From: CABMGO01 sp964408125
Lineage (GTDB): Archaea; Nanobdellota; Nanobdellia; Pacearchaeales; GW2011-AR1
Length of the DNA: 40,901 bases
Reading direction: 5' to 3'
Assembly (NCBI GenBank): GCA_964408125.1
Contig: CAYOYC010000004.1
Span: 1-40,901 of the forward strand
Shown piece after piece: positions 37,453 through 40,901 of this stretch (the first letter of the stretch is position 1; each line of letters opens with the position of its first letter). A program made the translations under genes and the position numbers. The notes under the pieces are model-generated. The model was given only the letters and a program-made list of their open reading frames with translations. It had not been told where the DNA came from and made no database searches.

Positions 37453-40400
37453 TTATTTTTTCCCTACTCTAAATTTAAATTCAAAGTCAAAAAATTTACT
37501 ATGTATCTTCTCTTTAAGTAATATTCTATGTTTTACGACAAGGATAAATACAATGATTAGGATAATTACTGAGCATAAAATTAAAAGTATCTTTTCCATA
37601 TCTATTCTTTCTGTGGTGTTATCTTTGGGCGTTTCTATGTTTTCTATTTTCGAACTTTCCATGGTTCCAAGGATCGCATAGGCAGAAAAGCCGCTAATAT
37701 AGATATTATAAATGCCTTCGTCTTCGGTTTCATTTTCGTATGAAGAGGTAACTATGAAATATTCTGGATAACATTTTACGAATTTTATTTCAGAAATATT
37801 ATTGTCATAAATCCATTCTTTGGATATTCCTATTTTTAATCTTCCTGAATCTATTGACTCGTCTTTAATGGTAGTGTTAAAGTCGAGGACTTTGTAGACT
37901 TTGTGATCATCTTTATACTCTATTGAACAAAAGTCAGGAGTTTCGTTATACGCAACGACGAATATTTCTCCAGAAAACCAGTTTTTAGATTTTAGTTCGA
38001 TTTCTTTTATTCCAGTTCCCTTATCTTGTTTTATTTTTGTTGTTGCTGTTCTATTTGAAGACAATAATGTCCTTATTTTTAATCCCTCTTTCGTGTTTTG
38101 CTCTAAAATATAGCTTCCGCCTCCGCCTCTTGAAGTGATCGGTGTTTCTACGGGGGTTTCTGGAGTAATTACTGGAGTAGTTTCATTAATTAAATAATAT
38201 CTTAACTGTGAATTATTTAGTAAGTTTGTGGAACCATTTCCATAGGCGTACCAAGTATAATTATATGTTCCCGATGAATCAAGGTCTACTGAAACGTTGT
38301 AAATATTCGATGTCAAATTGGTTGCGGTGTAGTTTGTATTGTTAATATTCAACCACACTGTTCCGTTTGTATTTTCAATAGTTACGTTAAACCATCCAGT
38401 TCCAGAATCATTTAGAGTTGCGTTATTATCTAAATAGTTTGAGAATTGAGGATAGGTAGTATCGGGAGCTTGTGTTACGTTAACCCAATAAGTTTCACTA
38501 GACATAGTATAGTTTTGAGATGAAATATAATATACCGTTATATTAAACAATCCAACCGTGTTGAAAGTTGTTAGGTTGCTTACCTCTAAACTGCTAGAAT
38601 TAGATAAAGTTCCATTGTTATAAAGTTCTAATGTGGCAGAGGAGTCTCCTGTTACTAAAGTCCCGTTTAGTAATATAGTGTTTCCTTGAGTTATTGTTAT
38701 ATTATCTTCAGAATCATTTAGGGTTAAGTTAACTTCGGAAGCTGCTTGATTAATAATTATATCTTTGGTAATGTATGTTGCAGAATAGTTTGAGTTACCC
38801 GCAGTAGAATAGTTGAATGTTTCATTTCCAGCTCCATAAACAGCATTAGATTTATCTAGGGAGCAGGTTAGTTGAGAAGGACAATTGCTGCCAGCAACAT
38901 CCGTTGTTGTTCCATAGGCTATTGGAGTTGACCCTGATATTCCCAAGACTAAACTAGAATTAATTAGAACAATATATTGATTAGTTTCGCTTGAGTTAAA
39001 ATTATTATTTGTTCCATTGCCATAAGACCACCAATAATACGGATAACTACCTGCTGCTAACTCACTTAATTCAGAACTAAACACCGATGATAAATTAGTT
39101 GAACTATAATTGATACCATTGAATTCAAGCCCAGAAGTTCCGTTTGTGTTCGTTATTGTTGCATTAGCTAAATAAGTTAATGAATTATATTCTGAGTTGT
39201 TAGTTATATTGAATACTACATTGTTAAATTGAGGATAAGACGTGTCTTCCTCAACAAACTCATAACTGAAATTAAAATAATTGGCTTCATCTATCCACAT
39301 AGTGTCTAGCCATGGAGAATAGGATTGAACATAAACTTTTCCTTCTGATGGGCTAAATCTTAATAGTCTTAAATAACCACTTCCACCGTAGCTGTAAGTT
39401 TGATAATCGGCTAGCATTTGGAAAACTTCCTTTCCTCCGACATTGGTGCTATTTAAGTAACCAAACACGTCTGTTATTGAAGTGATATGTCCACTTAAAA
39501 CGATTTTTAAATTGTCGTGCCATTTGACAAATTTTTCCCACTGCTCTTCTCCCGTATTTCCATCTGTAATACCATAATCTGAGCAGTCTCCCCCATCTCC
39601 ATCATGAAGTCTTGTAAGATTATATTGCATATATCCATGTGTAATCATAATGGCATTTCTGTCAGTATAATTTTCAAGAGTAGTATTTGCCCAAGCAAGA
39701 ACCGCATCATTAGGACAAAATCCAAGATTCAAAATTAAATATTTTTCTCCTGCAAATTCAAATAATTGATAAGTATTGACGTTTGAGGTAGGGCTATAAG
39801 ATCCTCCCCAGTAAGAAGTTGTGTTGTATCTTCCGATTGGGAAATAGTTGTTGTAGTTGGTTGTGTCTTTTGTGGTGAGATTATTATAATCATGGTTTCC
39901 AGGAGTAACTGCATAATTAACATAGCCGTCCAATATGCTCATGCTTGTATTCGCATTAATCCATTGGGCTGTTGTTGCAGCTACATGAACCATATCCCCC
40001 TCATGAACCAAGAATTGAATATTCATATTGTCTTGCATATCTTTAACCCAAGAGGTTTGGTTGGAGAAGATATAGGGATAGTCTCTAGAATAGTATTGAG
40101 TATCAGGAAGAACAGCCATAAAAAAATCATCTTGATGAACAATTTCTAGATTAAAACTAACGCTATCCGTGGCATTCCTGTCGTCTATACAATAACCTGT
40201 AACATTATATATTCCGGGTCCATAAACAGAACCATTAAGTGTAAAATTATTTTCTTGCGAGCCTAAAATGTCATTAACTGTCCAATTATAGGTTACTCCG
40301 CTTTCGGAATCAATACAAGAGGTAATGTTAAAAGATATTGTTTGATTTTCTAATATCCAGTTGTAGTTCTTTTCCATATTATTACTTAAAATTGTGGGGG

Positions 40401-40901
40401 CAGTGTTGAATCCGGCAGAATCTAATTGAACAGTTCGTGTTTCGGTAACGTTTGATGTCCCGAGTACATTTGAAGCATATGTAAAATAAGTATAATTTTC
40501 GGAGGAGGCATTTATATTGTTAATGCCCTGATCTAAATAGAGTTGCCAATTGGTTGAATTAATTTTATTTAAACTTCCACTGTAAATTTCCCAAGCCTCA
40601 GCGTCTGAAAGTGACCTATTCCAGACACGTACATTGTCAATTAACCCATTAAAATATGATGTATAGTCTGTTGGATTTGGATTTGCACCAACCGTAAATG
40701 GATAAGCGACTGTTTTAACGGAGGATTCGAGTATTTTCTGATCATTTTGAAGAATTCCATTAATGTATAATTTTATTGCGGTTCCGTCTACAATTGCGTT
40801 AACATGGTACCAATTGTTTGTAGAGATGGGAGCGTTGCTATAAGCGTTTTTATGAACTCGCCCGCTGAAAGAAAACTTCCCTGCTTTAGCTCGGAGTGAA
40901 T
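37453..40901 (-). CDS. Giant surface metallophosphoesterase with LamG-like domain, 5' end outside window
   Basis: The frame stays open past the Met at 40377 through to the window edge, so the gene is partial, with at least 1149 residues visible. In protein order: LamG/concanavalin-like segment (WYHVNAIVDGTAIKLYINGI; FNGLIDNVRVWNRSLSDAEA), a PKD/Ig-like domain, a calcineurin-like phosphoesterase (PDTQYYS, HEGDMVH, TPGNHDY, ITHGYM, LSGHITS), two or more Ig-like repeats (ENTNGT...YAYGNGS), a Gly-rich hinge, a PGF-pre-PGF-like domain, one membrane helix (ILLILCSVIILIIVFILVV) and a basic cytoplasmic tail. N-x-S/T sequons are very dense. It is probably an exposed glycoprotein enzyme. Confidence 0.88.
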   Translation of the reverse strand, partial: SLRAKAGKFSFSGRVHKNAYSNAPISTNNWYHVNAIVDGTAIKLYINGILQNDQKILESSVKTVAYPFTVGANPNPTDYTSYFNGLIDNVRVWNRSLSDAEAWEIYSGSLNKINSTNWQLYLDQGINNINASSENYTYFTYASNVLGTSNVTETRTVQLDSAGFNTAPTILSNNMEKNYNWILENQTISFNITSCIDSESGVTYNWTVNDILGSQENNFTLNGSVYGPGIYNVTGYCIDDRNATDSVSFNLEIVHQDDFFMAVLPDTQYYSRDYPYIFSNQTSWVKDMQDNMNIQFLVHEGDMVHVAATTAQWINANTSMSILDGYVNYAVTPGNHDYNNLTTKDTTNYNNYFPIGRYNTTSYWGGSYSPTSNVNTYQLFEFAGEKYLILNLGFCPNDAVLAWANTTLENYTDRNAIMITHGYMQYNLTRLHDGDGGDCSDYGITDGNTGEEQWEKFVKWHDNLKIVLSGHITSITDVFGYLNSTNVGGKEVFQMLADYQTYSYGGSGYLRLLRFSPSEGKVYVQSYSPWLDTMWIDEANYFNFSYEFVEEDTSYPQFNNVVFNITNNSEYNSLTYLANATITNTNGTSGLEFNGINYSSTNLSSVFSSELSELAAGSYPYYWWSYGNGTNNNFNSSETNQYIVLINSSLVLGISGSTPIAYGTTTDVAGSNCPSQLTCSLDKSNAVYGAGNETFNYSTAGNSNYSATYITKDIIINQAASEVNLTLNDSEDNITITQGNTILLNGTLVTGDSSATLELYNNGTLSNSSSLEVSNLTTFNTVGLFNITVYYISSQNYTMSSETYWVNVTQAPDTTYPQFSNYLDNNATLNDSGTGWFNVTIENTNGTVWLNINNTNYTATNLTSNIYNVSVDLDSSGTYNYTWYAYGNGSTNLLNNSQLRYYLINETTPVITPETPVETPITSRGGGGSYILEQNTKEGLKIRTLLSSNRTATTKIKQDKGTGIKEIELKSKNWFSGEIFVVAYNETPDFCSIEYKDDHKVYKVLDFNTTIKDESIDSGRLKIGISKEWIYDNNISEIKFVKCYPEYFIVTSSYENETEDEGIYNIYISGFSAYAILGTMESSKIENIETPKDNTTERIDMEKILLILCSVIILIIVFILVVKHRILLKEKIHSKFFDFEFKFRVGKK

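Noticed and set aside
37453..40377. Treating the Met at 40377 as the start of the surface phosphoesterase
   Set aside because: The frame remains open upstream to the window edge and encodes a recognisable LamG-like segment, so this Met is internal.
1..40901. CRISPR array or transposase
   Set aside because: No regularly spaced repeats, cas-like proteins or transposase motifs were seen anywhere in the window.

Overview
The window comes from an AT-rich, gene-dense archaeon. The information-processing genes are archaeal or eukaryote-like: FEN1, family-B DNA polymerase with an intein, RFC large and small subunits, Cdc48, TFS, type II methionine aminopeptidase, eL41 and an archaeal-type signal peptidase. 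Short or absent 5' leaders and many tiny proteins, together with AbrB/HEPN/BRO accessory genes and a class III ribonucleotide reductase, suggest a DPANN archaeon of the Woesearchaeota/Pacearchaeota kind. That placement is an inference from gene content, not a phylogeny.

Layout. 1-4.6 kb is accessory DNA: an HTH-nucleotidyltransferase/HEPN pair, small AbrB-like genes, two tandem BRO/DinD-like genes, a coiled-coil protein and a calcineurin-like phosphoesterase, with decayed gene pieces and a 47-bp direct repeat. 4.6-9.7 kb holds a CX5R phosphatase-like gene and the divergent fen1/polB pair. 9.7-14.4 kb holds a CorA transporter, a long structured leader before an RNA m5C methyltransferase and its separate PUA partner, methionine aminopeptidase and an FHA protein. 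14.5-17.7 kb holds cdc48 coupled to a Zn-ribbon/AbrB gene with a palindromic operator candidate. 17.7-20.5 kb holds a signal peptidase, a secreted protein, TFS, tRNA-Lys and a divergent TFS paralog.

20.6-27.9 kb, all on the minus strand, is a DNA-precursor block: thyA, an enlarged tmk-like kinase, nrdR, nrdD, a 39-residue glycyl-radical polypeptide, nrdG, a kinase-dCMP deaminase fusion and a thioredoxin-like protein. Two NrdR-box-like palindromes 32 bp apart lie at the nrdR promoter. 28-31.6 kb holds a membrane-anchored thioredoxin-fold protein, the RFC clamp-loader genes with a small ORF wedged between them, and a hidden eL41 gene. 31.6-35.4 kb is a four-gene, overlapping sugar-chemistry operon. 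35.5-40.9 kb holds a frameshifted small gene, two unknown genes, an AbrB-PhoU regulator and a very large surface phosphoesterase running off the right edge.

The most notable observation is that anaerobic ribonucleotide reductase is split. The catalytic body stops after its Zn site, and the glycyl-radical tail is a separate small gene in another frame with its own Shine-Dalgarno sequence, placed just before the activase gene. Many first-in-operon genes have a TATA box about 25 bp from the ATG, implying leaderless transcripts, and this was used to choose several starts.
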